From: Actinacidiphila bryophytorum
GTDB taxonomy: Bacteria > Actinomycetota > Actinomycetes > Streptomycetales > Streptomycetaceae
DNA length: 64,000 bases
Assembly (NCBI RefSeq): GCF_016916835.1
Contig: NZ_JAFFIX010000026.1
Span: forward strand, 61,151 to 125,150
Direction of reading: 5' to 3'
Shown here: positions 34,646 to 42,982 of the stretch, one piece after another
Layout of the letters: the number at the start of each line of letters is the position of its first letter
How positions within the stretch are numbered: the stretch's first letter is position 1
Translations under genes and position numbers: made by a program
The notes under the pieces: generated by a model
Told to the model about the DNA's origin: nothing
The model's input: the letters and a program-made list of their open reading frames with translations, nothing else
The model's database searches: none

Positions 34646-35344
34646 TCAGGCCAGGCGCCGGTAGGCCGCCAGGTCGCGGAAGTGCCGGGTCTCCCGCCAC
34701 TCGGGACCTGAGTCGTCGAGCCGGCAGCCGGCCAGCTCCAGCCGTGCGGCGATCTTGGCGAGGGAGGTCAGCGAGCCGTCGAAGCGGATGACGTTGAGCC
34801 CCTCGATGTCGGCCGCGTGCCGCAGCCGCCCGACCTCCACGATGACCGTCCGCTCGGGGTAGGCCATCAGCACCATGCCCAGCTCGATGAGCACGTTCTG
34901 CCGCGGCTGGCCGGTGTAGCGGATCTCGTCGGCGCGCTCCTCGTCGCCCAGCAGGTCCGGGTGCAGCTTGGCGGTGTCGTCCGGGGTGAGCAGGACCAGG
35001 GCGGCCTGCGCCTGGGAGGGCGCGTTGGCGACGACCTCGCCCAGGTAGGGCGAGGTCTTGCCGGTGGCCCGCACCAGCTCCTCCCACTCCAGCGGGCGCA
35101 GGTCGAGCCGGCGCAGCAGCGCGAACATCTCCCGCCGCACCTCCTCGTCGCGGCCGTGCACCACGAACACGTTGCGGCTGCGGTCGCCTTGGACCGTGCC
35201 GGACGCGCTCGGCGTGCCCGACGTACCGCTGTCCTGAGCCCGGCTGGTCCGTCCCGGACGGTAGACGTAGCCGAAGTCGCTGTTCCTGCCGCCCGAGACG
35301 GTCATGCGCCGGTCCTGGTAGCCGTCGCCGTCGTTGTCGCCCAT
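34646..35344 (-). CDS. TIR-domain protein (CAP12/Pycsar-effector type) with N-terminal Gly/Asn motif
   Basis: 232 residues. Residues 57-232 form the TIR-like domain formerly called predicted nucleotide-binding protein: RNVFVVHGRDEEVRREMFAL, LRPLEWEELVRATGKTSPYL, GEVVANAPSQAQAALVLLTP, QPRQNVLIELGMVLMAYPER, EGLNVIRFDGSLTSLAKIAA and a CRLDDSGPEWR end. Such TIRs cleave NAD+ or make signal molecules from it. Residues 9-31 carry a short motif (Y-x-D-R-x-M-T-V-S-G-G-R-N) shared with the C-terminus of the upstream protein. ATG at 35344 follows GGGGGAG and lies 5 bp after that gene's stop. Last gene of a three-gene operon. Confidence 0.88.
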   Translation of the reverse strand: MGDNDGDGYQDRRMTVSGGRNSDFGYVYRPGRTSRAQDSGTSGTPSASGTVQGDRSRNVFVVHGRDEEVRREMFALLRRLDLRPLEWEELVRATGKTSPYLGEVVANAPSQAQAALVLLTPDDTAKLHPDLLGDEERADEIRYTGQPRQNVLIELGMVLMAYPERTVIVEVGRLRHAADIEGLNVIRFDGSLTSLAKIAARLELAGCRLDDSGPEWRETRHFRDLAAYRRLA

Positions 35345-35349
35345 GGGCG

Positions 35350-36969
35350 TCACTCCCCCTGGCTTCCTGCGGAACCGCCGTCCGACGGTCCGTGCTCGTA
35401 GCTGAAGTTCCTGTTGTTCCCGCCGGACACGTTCATGCTCTTGTCCTCGTAGTTGAGGATGTTGTTCTGCGCCCGGTCGTGGTCGGTGAGGTCCACGTTG
35501 TGCTCGTCCAGGAAGGTGCGGATGATCTCCAGCAGCCGGCGCTCCACGATCTGGGTGTACTTGAGGGCGTCGGAGCGCTGGAAGAAGTGGTGGTAGTGGT
35601 CGTTCGTCGCCATCTCCCGCACGCTGGTGAGCGCACCGCAGTTGACGGACTTGGTGACGTAGCGGCCCAGGCGCAGTTCGCTGCTGTCCGACTTCTGCGC
35701 CGCCTCCTCGCCCACGCTGAGCGCGCTTCCGCGCCGCCCGGGGCGTACCAGCGACCGCATCCCCGAGGGCAGGTACCGGTCGGGGACCGCCCGCAGCGGG
35801 AAGAGCCCCAGGCCCAGCACCCACAGCGGCGCCGACGTGACCATGTCCCACGCCACCCGCACCGCCAGCCGGCCGTCGAAGGCGTCGGGCAGCCGGTCCA
35901 CGAGGTGGAAGTCCTCGACCAGCGGCCCCAGGACGTGCGGGTAGAACTCGGTGTGCAGGGTGCTGCCCTTGAGGTCGAAACCCACGAAGATCGAGGTCAC
36001 CAGCTCCTCGTTCCACGAGCCGATCCGCACGCACAGGTACTCGCGGGCCGCGTCGTAGTCCTCACGCCAGTGCACGTCCGGCAGGTCGTCGAGGCCGGGC
36101 AGCCGGGACCAACCGGGGCTGCGGGTGCGGTCGTTGGTCCTGACCGCGGTGGTGAAACGGCGCCGCTCGACGGTCAGCCCCTCGATGCGCTCGTCGTGCC
36201 GCGCCCGCTCGCGCAGGTCCTCCGCCATGCGGCGGGCGACGTAGCCGGTGATCTCGTCCACGGTGAAGGGCACGACGGGCTTGCGCTCATCGGTGTCCAC
36301 GCCGATCCCCCGGCTCCGGCCCGCGCCCTCCCCGTTCGCGCCGCGGTCCTTCGGCGTGACGCGCAACTTGCGGGCGCCGATGAGCAGTTGGGCGTTCGCC
36401 CAGTCGCGGGTGCCGTATCCCGCGCCGACGAAGGGCACGAAGCCGCCGTAGAAGACCAGGCTCTCGCTGGCCGACTGCTCGCTGTCGATCTTGTGGATCA
36501 GCGGGGCGGTCAGGGTGCGGTTGGCGGGGTAGGCCCCGTCGAAGCCGCCGTCGGTGCCGGTCTCCTTGAGCGGGCCCATCAGGATGTGCAGGGTGGCGAT
36601 CCGGCGCAGGTAGGCGAGCGCCCACACCGCCCAGCACATCAGCAGCACCGCGGTCAGCAGGTTCACGCTGTCGCGGAGTATCCATAAGAGCGCCACCGAG
36701 CCCGCGCTGAGCCAGAGTTGGAGGCGGCGCAGCCGGCGGGCCGCGAGGGCGTGCGCGAGGACCGACACGGCGTCGTAGCCGTAGGAGGGCGCGACGACCC
36801 GGAAGCGGTTCTTGACCAGTTCGCGGATGACCGCCTTGCGGTAGCCGGGGTCGAGGTAGGTGCCGGCGGACAGCAGCCGGGTGGCCTTGGTGCGCGCGTA
36901 CGCACGGGCCGGCGGCGGCGTCTGCGGCGGGTCGGGGGGACGGTGGTGCGGTGCCTGGATGATGGTCAC
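35350..36969 (-). CDS. Membrane protein of unknown function sharing a signalling-type motif with the TIR protein
   Basis: 539 residues from GTG at 36969 after GGAG. After a Pro-rich start, two adjacent membrane helices lie at about 84-98 and 101-121 (LWLSAGSVALLWILRD, LLTAVLLMCWAVWALAYL); a third hydrophobic stretch is near 390. The central region (VFYGGFVPFVGAGYGTRDWA, SIFVGFDLKGSTLHTEFYPH) is conserved-looking but I cannot name its family. The C-terminal end has a helix (IVERRLLEIIRTFLDEHNVD) and then MNVSGGNNRNFSYEHG at about 512-527, matching residues 14-29 of the TIR protein. It is likely to be a sensor or platform partner of the TIR. Confidence 0.75.
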   Translation of the reverse strand: MTIIQAPHHRPPDPPQTPPPARAYARTKATRLLSAGTYLDPGYRKAVIRELVKNRFRVVAPSYGYDAVSVLAHALAARRLRRLQLWLSAGSVALLWILRDSVNLLTAVLLMCWAVWALAYLRRIATLHILMGPLKETGTDGGFDGAYPANRTLTAPLIHKIDSEQSASESLVFYGGFVPFVGAGYGTRDWANAQLLIGARKLRVTPKDRGANGEGAGRSRGIGVDTDERKPVVPFTVDEITGYVARRMAEDLRERARHDERIEGLTVERRRFTTAVRTNDRTRSPGWSRLPGLDDLPDVHWREDYDAAREYLCVRIGSWNEELVTSIFVGFDLKGSTLHTEFYPHVLGPLVEDFHLVDRLPDAFDGRLAVRVAWDMVTSAPLWVLGLGLFPLRAVPDRYLPSGMRSLVRPGRRGSALSVGEEAAQKSDSSELRLGRYVTKSVNCGALTSVREMATNDHYHHFFQRSDALKYTQIVERRLLEIIRTFLDEHNVDLTDHDRAQNNILNYEDKSMNVSGGNNRNFSYEHGPSDGGSAGSQGE

Positions 36970-37024
36970 GGTGGATCGCTCCGGTTGTGCCGCCGCACCC
37001 GCGCGGGGTGCGGGCGCGGGATGG

Positions 37025-37792
37025 TCAGGAGGTCGGGGTCACTTTGCCGCCGGTGATCCGGCCGCCGCTGACGGTGAAGGTGGCGTCGTAGGAGTCCGCC
37101 GTACCGTCGGTCTGCCAGGCGTCGAAGTACACCTGGACGACGTCCCCTTGGACGGACCGGAAGGTGACGGCGTCGGACGAGGTGGTGGAGAAGCCGGCGA
37201 CGTAGGAGTCGTAGTCCGCGGCGAAGTTGCTGCCGCCCAGATTCCAGGCGGTGCGGTAGTCGCGGTTGTTGATCGCGTCGAAGTAGGCGGCGACGACCGC
37301 CTGCGAACCGGCGTATGCGGTGGGCGTGTCGGTGCTGCTCGCCGTGTCGGTGGCCTGGTCGGCGGCCGGATCGGTGGTGACGTCCGTGCCACCGGCCGGG
37401 TCGGTCGGCGCCGTCGTCTCCGGTGCGGGTGTGTCCTCCTCGGGCGCCGTGGTCGCGGGGCCGGGCAGGTCCTGCGGTGTCCACGTCGGGAGGAGGTCGC
37501 CGCCGGAGGAGGAGTCGGCGACGGCGCCGCCCGCCGAGGTGTCGGCGCCCAGGACGACGGAACTGCCGTGCGGGGCCGCCGAGTCGGAGCCGCCGCCCGA
37601 CCCGCCGACGGCCAGGCCGATCAGCAGGAGGACGAGCAGCGGCACGCCGACGACTGCCAGGCCCCAGGTGCGGGCGGGTCCGGCGGCGGGCACCAGCCCG
37701 ACGTGGCGGTAGGACTCCGGCGGCCCCGGCTTGACGGGGTCGGGCGGCAGGTCGGGGCGGGGTATCGGGGGCGGCGGTGCTGGATCGTGCAC
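37025..37792 (-). CDS. Single-pass membrane protein with extracytoplasmic NTF2-like domain
   Basis: 255 residues from GTG at 37792, with GAGGGAG upstream. A Pro-rich cytosolic N-terminus (about 1-40) leads to one membrane helix (LAVVGVPLLVLLLIGLAVGG) and a long Thr/Ala/Asp-rich stalk. The last 90 residues (SQAVVAAYFDAINNRDYRTA, WNLGGSNFAADYDSYVAGFS, VQVYFDAWQTDGTADSYDAT) look like an NTF2/SnoaL-like cystatin fold as seen in many actinobacterial surface proteins. First gene of the operon with the 539-residue protein (55 bp apart) and the TIR; whether it belongs functionally is unclear. Confidence 0.75.
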   Translation of the reverse strand: MHDPAPPPPIPRPDLPPDPVKPGPPESYRHVGLVPAAGPARTWGLAVVGVPLLVLLLIGLAVGGSGGGSDSAAPHGSSVVLGADTSAGGAVADSSSGGDLLPTWTPQDLPGPATTAPEEDTPAPETTAPTDPAGGTDVTTDPAADQATDTASSTDTPTAYAGSQAVVAAYFDAINNRDYRTAWNLGGSNFAADYDSYVAGFSTTSSDAVTFRSVQGDVVQVYFDAWQTDGTADSYDATFTVSGGRITGGKVTPTS

Positions 37793-38107
37793 GGGTGACT
37801 CCCTCGGTCATGGTGGTACGCCGACTCGCTCACCCGCCTGCTTACACGTCGGCTTCACCCGCTGTGACCGGGTTGTTGCCATATCGTCCAATGTCAGTAG
37901 GCCGGTGGGGGCCGATGCGCGACCCCCACCGGTCCGCCGCCGTCCGGCCTGCGAGGCCGGGCCGGCCGGCGCCGGTGTGCGGAAGGGCTGTTGACCCGTC
38001 GATCCCACCGGCTGCGCCGCTTCCCCGGCCAGAACCGGCCCGCTTCCGATCCGCTTCCGGCACGTCGGCGGCCCGGCTCCGTACGCCCCCGGCGGCCGCC
38101 TGCGCCC
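37793..38107. other. 315-bp intergenic region, no gene seen
   Basis: Between the start of the TIR operon and the 3' end of the gamma-glutamyltransferase gene. The first 110 bp are less GC-rich (TTGCCATATCGTCCAATG) and probably hold the operon promoter on the minus strand. The right copy of the island-flanking inverted repeat lies at 38039-38079. No coding frame with a ribosome site. Confidence 0.6.
38039..38079 (-). repeat. Right flanking inverted repeat of the TIR/macro island
   Basis: Reverse-complement partner of 31963-32003 (34 of 41 matches, 22 of 23 in the inner core). It lies 28 bp from the gamma-glutamyltransferase stop codon. The two copies face each other across about 6 kb that contain the SARP-macro, 2TM-macro and TIR operon genes. 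Confidence 0.6.
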
Positions 38108-39958
38108 CTACCGGCCCGGGCGCACCACCATCGCCGAGCCGCCGCCCCGTCGTACCGGCTCCGCCGCGGCCAGCCAGCGGCCGTCGGCCAGCCGCTGGAT
38201 GCCGGTGGCCGCGCCGATCTCCGGGTTCTGTTTGAACCGGTGGCCGATGCCCTCCAGCTCCGTCTTCAACGGGCTGTTCCACAGGGCGGGTTCGAGTTCC
38301 GTGGTGGCCGCGTTGCGCTGGCTGGCGCGGGGCGCGGCGATGGCGTCGAGCAGCGGCAGTCCGCGGTCGACGTGCTCGGTGAGGACCTGGAGCACCGTGG
38401 TGATGATGGTGGCGCCGCCGGGCGAGCCGATCGCGAAGTCGGGGCGGCCGTCCTTGAGCACGATGGTCGGCGAGATCGACGAGCGCGGGCGCTTCCCGGG
38501 TCCCGGCAGGTTCGGGTCGTGCACGGCCGGGTTGGCGGGCACGAAGGAGAAGTCGGTCAGCTCGTTGTTGAGCAGGAATCCGCGGCCCGGCACGGTGATC
38601 GCGCTGCCGCCGGTCTGCTCGATCGTCAGGGTGTACGCGACGACGTCGCCCCACTTGTCGGCGACCGTCAGGTGGGTGGTGTTCTCGCCCTCGTACGTGG
38701 TCGGCGCCGCCGTTCCGGTACCGCCGCACGCGGCGGGGTGCGCGGGGTCACCCGGGGCGAGCGGGCTGGTCAGCACCGCGTCGTCCTTGACCAGACAGGC
38801 CCGCGAGTCGGCGAAGGCCTGCGAGGTCAGCCCGGCGGTCGGCACCTGCTCGAAGGCCGGGTCGCCGACCCAGCGCCCGCGGTCGGCGAAGGCGATGCGG
38901 CTCGCCTCGATGTAGTGGTGCAGATACTGCACCTGCGAGGCGTCGGAGAGGTCGGTGTCCTCCAGGATGTTCAGCGCCTCGCCCACGGTGGTGCCGCCCG
39001 ACGAGGACGGCGCGGGCCCGTACACGTCGAGACCGCGGTAGGCGGTGTGGGTCGGCGGCTGCTTCTTCGCGGTGTACGACGCCAGGTCCGCGGCGGTCAG
39101 GTCGCCGGCGCGCACCACGCGGGTGGCGGCCGGGTCCACCGGAGGCCTGCGCACGGTGCGGACGATGTCGGCGCCGATGTCGCCGTGGTAGATCGCCCCG
39201 ATGCCCCTGGCGCCCAACTCCTCGTAGGTTCGGGCCAGTTGAGGGTTGTGCAGGGTGGATCCGACGGCCGGCGGCTGCCCGCCCGGCAGGAAGAGCGCGG
39301 CGGTGGCGGGGAAGTCCTTGAAGCGGTCCTGGTTGGCCGCGGTCTGGGAGTTGAAGGTCGCGTCCACCGTGAAGCCCTTGCGGGCGATGGCCTCCGCGGG
39401 CCGCAGCACCTCACCCAGCGACCGCGTGCCCCACGCGTCGAGCGCGGTCTGCCAGGTCGCCGCGGTGCCGGGCACCCCGACGCTGCGCCCGCTGGTGACC
39501 GCGTCAGCGAAGGCCAGCGGCTTGCCGTCCTCCACGAAGAGCTGGTCGGTGGCGCTGTGCGGCGCGGTCTCCCGGCCGTCGACGGTGAAGACCTTGTGCT
39601 GTCGGGCGTCGTAGTAGACGAAGTAGCCGCCACCGCCGACACCGGAGGAGTACGGCTCGGTGACGCCGAGGGCCGCCGCGGTGGCGACGGCGGCGTCCAC
39701 CGCGTTCCCGCCGTGCCGCAGCACCTCGATCCCGGCCGCGGTGGCGTCGGCGTCGACGCTGACCACGGCGCCGCCGTAGCCGACCGCGAGCGGCGACTTG
39801 GCCGCGGGTGCCCCCGGGCCGTGGTGGGCGGGGGCGGGGGCGGCAGCGGTGAGGGCGCCGGCCACCGCGGTGACGGCGAGCGCGGCCACCGCGCGTACGG
39901 CCCTGAGCCGTACGCGCTGCCGGGGTGAGTGCGGGTACTTGCGACGGTTGCTTCCCAT
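38108..39958 (-). CDS. ggt: Gamma-glutamyltransferase
   Basis: 616 residues, secreted (long basic signal ending near APAPA, about residue 44). The large-subunit region shows VDADATAAGIEVLRHGGNAV, GVGGGGYFVYYD, DGRETAPHSAT and SSSGGTTVGEALNILED. Autoprocessing is expected before the Thr of NTTHLTVADKWGDVVAYTL, the N-terminal nucleophile of the small subunit; GSAITVPGRGFLLNNELTDF, RPRSSISPTIVLKDGRPDFA and GSPGGATIITTVLQVL complete the family signature. It transfers or hydrolyses gamma-glutamyl groups of glutathione-type peptides outside the cell. ATG at 39958. Confidence 0.93.
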   Translation of the reverse strand: MGSNRRKYPHSPRQRVRLRAVRAVAALAVTAVAGALTAAAPAPAHHGPGAPAAKSPLAVGYGGAVVSVDADATAAGIEVLRHGGNAVDAAVATAAALGVTEPYSSGVGGGGYFVYYDARQHKVFTVDGRETAPHSATDQLFVEDGKPLAFADAVTSGRSVGVPGTAATWQTALDAWGTRSLGEVLRPAEAIARKGFTVDATFNSQTAANQDRFKDFPATAALFLPGGQPPAVGSTLHNPQLARTYEELGARGIGAIYHGDIGADIVRTVRRPPVDPAATRVVRAGDLTAADLASYTAKKQPPTHTAYRGLDVYGPAPSSSGGTTVGEALNILEDTDLSDASQVQYLHHYIEASRIAFADRGRWVGDPAFEQVPTAGLTSQAFADSRACLVKDDAVLTSPLAPGDPAHPAACGGTGTAAPTTYEGENTTHLTVADKWGDVVAYTLTIEQTGGSAITVPGRGFLLNNELTDFSFVPANPAVHDPNLPGPGKRPRSSISPTIVLKDGRPDFAIGSPGGATIITTVLQVLTEHVDRGLPLLDAIAAPRASQRNAATTELEPALWNSPLKTELEGIGHRFKQNPEIGAATGIQRLADGRWLAAAEPVRRGGGSAMVVRPGR

Positions 39959-40120
39959 GACGGAGCCTCCACTCGACGACCGTCCCGGCAGCGTAACTTC
40001 GCCCCAGCCGCCACGTCAGGAGCACGCGCACGACGGACCCCGGCATTGGCAGCCCCCGGCTCCGGCACACCGCGGCCTCGGCAGACCGCGCGGCCGCACC
40101 GATGAGTTCCGGCCGCGCCG

Positions 40121-40471
40121 GCAGGCGAGCAGATGGGCCACCTGTCCTGCTTCCTGCGCGACGGCGACCGGGCCTTCCTGACGTACTCCACCACCGGCCG
40201 CGGCAACGAGGCCGTCAACGGCTCCCTCGCACTGCTCGACATGACCCCCTACGGCCGCGGCGAGGCCTGGGAGGACATCCCCGCGGGCCGCCCGGTCCTC
40301 GGCCGGGTCCGCGAGGGCTACCCGGCGCAGGGCGACCAGGCCTGCTGGTACTGGCGTACCGACGCCGACGGCAACGCCACCTGGGGGCCGACCAGCCGCC
40401 CCGCCCCCCAGTGGACCCGCCCGGGCGCCGTTCCTGCCGACTCCCTCGGCCGCAGCGACGACCCCCGCTGA
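40121..40471 (+). pseudogene. 5'-truncated DUF899-like gene
   Basis: The frame from about 40121 reads GEQMGHLSCFLRDGDRAFLT, YSTTGRGNEAVNGSLALLDM, TPYGRGEAWEDIPAGRP and CWYWRTDADGNATWGPTSRP, which is the C-terminal third of a thioredoxin-fold DUF899 protein (normally 220-260 residues). The catalytic N-terminal half is missing and upstream sequence is not recognisable. ATG at 40133 lacks a ribosome site. Most likely an inactive remnant; a 112-residue product cannot be excluded. Confidence 0.65.
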
Positions 40472-40654
40472 CCCGACCCGCCGGGGCCGGAACCCGGCCG
40501 CGCGGACTCCCCCGCGCCAGGCGGCCGTCCGGCCCGCCGACCTGTCCGTCCACCCGCTGCGACCTGCGACGACCCCCCGCAGAAGCGGAATTGTCAAGTC
40601 TGCGGCCTGCGGTCATACTTGCTCCGCTCTGCCGCACTCATCCCAAGGACGCAC

Positions 40655-41770
40655 GTGTCGAAGCGCCGCCTGCCCAAACCCGCGTGGCACCGCTATGTCG
40701 GAATCGCCGCCGCCGTCGTCGTGATCGGCGCGGGCGCTGCCGTCGCCGCGGAAGCCGGATCGGGGTCCGGGTCGGGGTCGGGGTCGGGCGGCCCCGCGGC
40801 CGCCGGCGCCACCGCCTCGCAGGGCGCCGACAGCGCCGGCGTCCTCCCGGCCGGCGCCTCGCCCGCCGCGTCCGCGTCCGGCACCGCACGTCCGAGCGGG
40901 TCCGCGAGCCCGTCCGCCCGGGCCTCGGCGTCCGCGTCCGGTACGGCGACTGCGTCCGCGAGCGCGACCCCCTCGGCGCAGGGAGCTGCCAAGACCACCG
41001 CACCGCCCGCGGGCACTGCGACCCCCGCCACGGTGGCGGGGCCGCCGCACCCCGCGTCGGCCCGGGTCTTCACCGGCCTCGCCTTCGACACCTGCACCGC
41101 CCCCAGCGCGAGCAAGATGAGCGCATGGAAGGCGAGCAGCCCCTACGGCGGCGCCGCCGTCTACATCGGCGGCCGCAACCGCGGCTGCTCGCAGCCCAAC
41201 CTCACCTCCTCCTGGGTGAGCAGCACGAGCGCGGCCGGCTGGAAGCTCATACCGATCTACGTCGGCGCCCAGCCGCCGTGCCAGACCAGCGGCAGCCCCG
41301 AGCGGATCACCGCGGCCGACGCGGCCTCCCTCGGCGCGTCCGACGGCGCCGACGCGGTCGCGAAGGCGAAGGCCCTGGGCATGCGCGGCGGCAGCGCCGT
41401 CTACCTCGACATGGAGGCCTTCGACGCGAGCGACAGCGCGTGCGTCACCTCCGTGCTCACCTACGTGCAGGCGTGGGACAAGGCCCTGCACACCCGCGGC
41501 TACTGGGCCGGCTTCTACGGCTTCAGCTCCTCCAGCGCCGCGGTCGTCGCCAAGGCCAAACCGACGACCCCCGACATGCCCGACGTCCTGTGGTACGCCC
41601 GCTACGACGGCAACGACAGCACGACGGCCGGCTTCCCCTTCTCCTCCGGCCTGTGGACCGGCCACCGCCGCGGCCACCAGTACCAGGTCAACTCCAAGGA
41701 GAGCTACGGCGGCGCGACGATCACCGTCGACCGCGACGCCTGGGACGCCCCGGTGGCCGTCACCGGCTGA
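40655..41770 (+). CDS. Secreted DUF1906 glycoside-hydrolase-like protein
   Basis: 371 residues from GTG at 40655, after AAGGAC. One membrane or signal segment (YVGIAAAVVVIGAGAAVAAE) precedes a Gly/Ser and Ala/Ser/Thr-rich low-complexity linker (about 36-135). The DUF1906 TIM-barrel-like domain follows: GLAFDTCTAPSASKMSAWKA, GAAVYIGGRNRGCSQPNLTS, WKLIPIYVGAQPPC, GSAVYLDMEAFDA, YWAGFYGFSSSSAAVVAK, VLWYARYDG and HQYQVNSKESYGGATITVDR. The domain resembles GH25-type muramidases and is expected to act on cell-wall polymers. Confidence 0.87.
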   Translation: MSKRRLPKPAWHRYVGIAAAVVVIGAGAAVAAEAGSGSGSGSGSGGPAAAGATASQGADSAGVLPAGASPAASASGTARPSGSASPSARASASASGTATASASATPSAQGAAKTTAPPAGTATPATVAGPPHPASARVFTGLAFDTCTAPSASKMSAWKASSPYGGAAVYIGGRNRGCSQPNLTSSWVSSTSAAGWKLIPIYVGAQPPCQTSGSPERITAADAASLGASDGADAVAKAKALGMRGGSAVYLDMEAFDASDSACVTSVLTYVQAWDKALHTRGYWAGFYGFSSSSAAVVAKAKPTTPDMPDVLWYARYDGNDSTTAGFPFSSGLWTGHRRGHQYQVNSKESYGGATITVDRDAWDAPVAVTG

Positions 41771-41821
41771 GCGCGCCGAATTGAGTCGCCCCGCGAGCGG
41801 CGGGCGCTCTAAGGTCCCGCC

Positions 41822-42475
41822 ATGGACTGGCGAACCTGGCACGACGCGTACGACCGGCCCGACACCTGGATGGCCCGGCGGCTGCTCGCCGTACAGGCGC
41901 AGATCCGGGAGGCCTTGGACGGCAGCCCGCCCGGCCGCCTGCGGGTCGTCAGCCTCTGCGCCGGGCAGGGGCGTGACCTGCTGGAGGTGCTGGCCGGCCA
42001 CCCGCGCCGCGACGACGTGTCCGCGCGGCTGGTGGAACTGGACCCGCGCAACACCGCGTTCGCCGAGGAGTCGGCCCGCTCGGCGGGCCTGCACCAGGTG
42101 GAGGTGGTCACGGCGGACGCCTCGCTCGTCGACGGTTACGCCGGCATGGTTCCCGCCGATCTCGTCCTGGTCTGCGGGGTGTTCGGCAACATCACCGACG
42201 CGGACATCGAGCGGACGATCGCGTCGTGCGCCCAACTGTGCCGCAACGGCGGCACCGTCATCTGGACCCGGCACCGCGGCGCGCCCGACCGGGTGCCGAT
42301 GATCTGCGACCAGTTCGAGCGGCTCGGGTTCGAGCGGCGGTGGCTGTCGGACGCGGAGGCGGGCTACGGCGTCGGCGTCCACCGCTCCACCCGCGAACCG
42401 CAGCCGCTCACGCCGGGCACGCGCATGTTCACCTTCGTGGGCTACGACGTGCTCAGGCAGGCCGAAGAGGCCTGA
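41822..42475 (+). CDS. Class I SAM-dependent methyltransferase-like protein
   Basis: 217 residues. Motif I is LRVVSLCAGQGRDLLEVLAG, the acidic loop is SARLVELDPRN, motif II/III regions are VEVVTADASLVDGYAGMVPA and DLVLVCGVFGNITDADIERT; NGGTVIWTRHRGAPDRVPMI follows. The substrate is unknown. ATG at 41822 lies 51 bp after the DUF1906 gene; the sequence before it (TCTAAGGTCCCGCC) gives a weak ribosome site and could instead be a -10 for a near-leaderless transcript. Followed closely by an MmcQ/YjbR gene. Confidence 0.85.
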   Translation: MDWRTWHDAYDRPDTWMARRLLAVQAQIREALDGSPPGRLRVVSLCAGQGRDLLEVLAGHPRRDDVSARLVELDPRNTAFAEESARSAGLHQVEVVTADASLVDGYAGMVPADLVLVCGVFGNITDADIERTIASCAQLCRNGGTVIWTRHRGAPDRVPMICDQFERLGFERRWLSDAEAGYGVGVHRSTREPQPLTPGTRMFTFVGYDVLRQAEEA

Positions 42476-42516
42476 CGGTGCCCGCCGCTGTCGGTGCCGC
42501 ACGGCACACTGTCCCC

Positions 42517-42897
42517 ATGACACCCGACGCGCTCAAAGCGCTCTGCCTGGGGCTGAACGGGGCAAGCGAGACCTTCCCCTTCGACGCGGAGACGTCCGTC
42601 TTCAAGGTCGGCGGGAAGATCTTCGCGATCAGCGCCCTGGACTCCGACCCCCTCAGCGTGAGCCTGAAGTGCGAACCCGAGATCGCGGTGCGGCTGCGCG
42701 AGGCCCACCCGGCGATCACCCCGGGGTGGCATCTGAACAAGCGCCACTGGAACACGGTGCGGCTCGACGGTTCACTCCCCGACGCCCTGGTCGAGGAGCT
42801 GGTCGAGGACTCCTACGACCTGATCGTCGCCAAACTCCCCCGCGCCCGGCAACTCCGCCTGGACTGGCCAGGAGTCCGCAAGGCCGAGGACACCTAG
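42517..42897 (+). CDS. MmcQ/YjbR-family DNA-binding-fold protein
   Basis: 126 residues. Family features: LKALCLGLNGASETFPFDAE, TSVFKVGGKIFAISALDSDP, LSVSLKCEPEIAVRLREAHP, TPGWHLNKRHWNTVRLDGSL and the C-terminal LVEDSYDLIVAKLPRARQ. YjbR folds resemble the CyaY/AraC-N type; the cellular role is not established. ATG at 42517 is 41 bp after the methyltransferase stop, no strong ribosome site. Confidence 0.88.
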   Translation: MTPDALKALCLGLNGASETFPFDAETSVFKVGGKIFAISALDSDPLSVSLKCEPEIAVRLREAHPAITPGWHLNKRHWNTVRLDGSLPDALVEELVEDSYDLIVAKLPRARQLRLDWPGVRKAEDT

Positions 42898-42982
42898 CCC
42901 GAGCCCGACGCACCACACTCCGTGACGTAGGTCACCTTCTCGGAACCGCCCGCGGCGGTCCGGACAGTCCAAGGGTGCGGAG

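Noticed and set aside
32189..35344. Calling the island a proven type II Thoeris system
   Set aside because: The TIR is of the CAP12-like branch, genes are in three transcription units and extra membrane proteins are present; similarity is architectural only.
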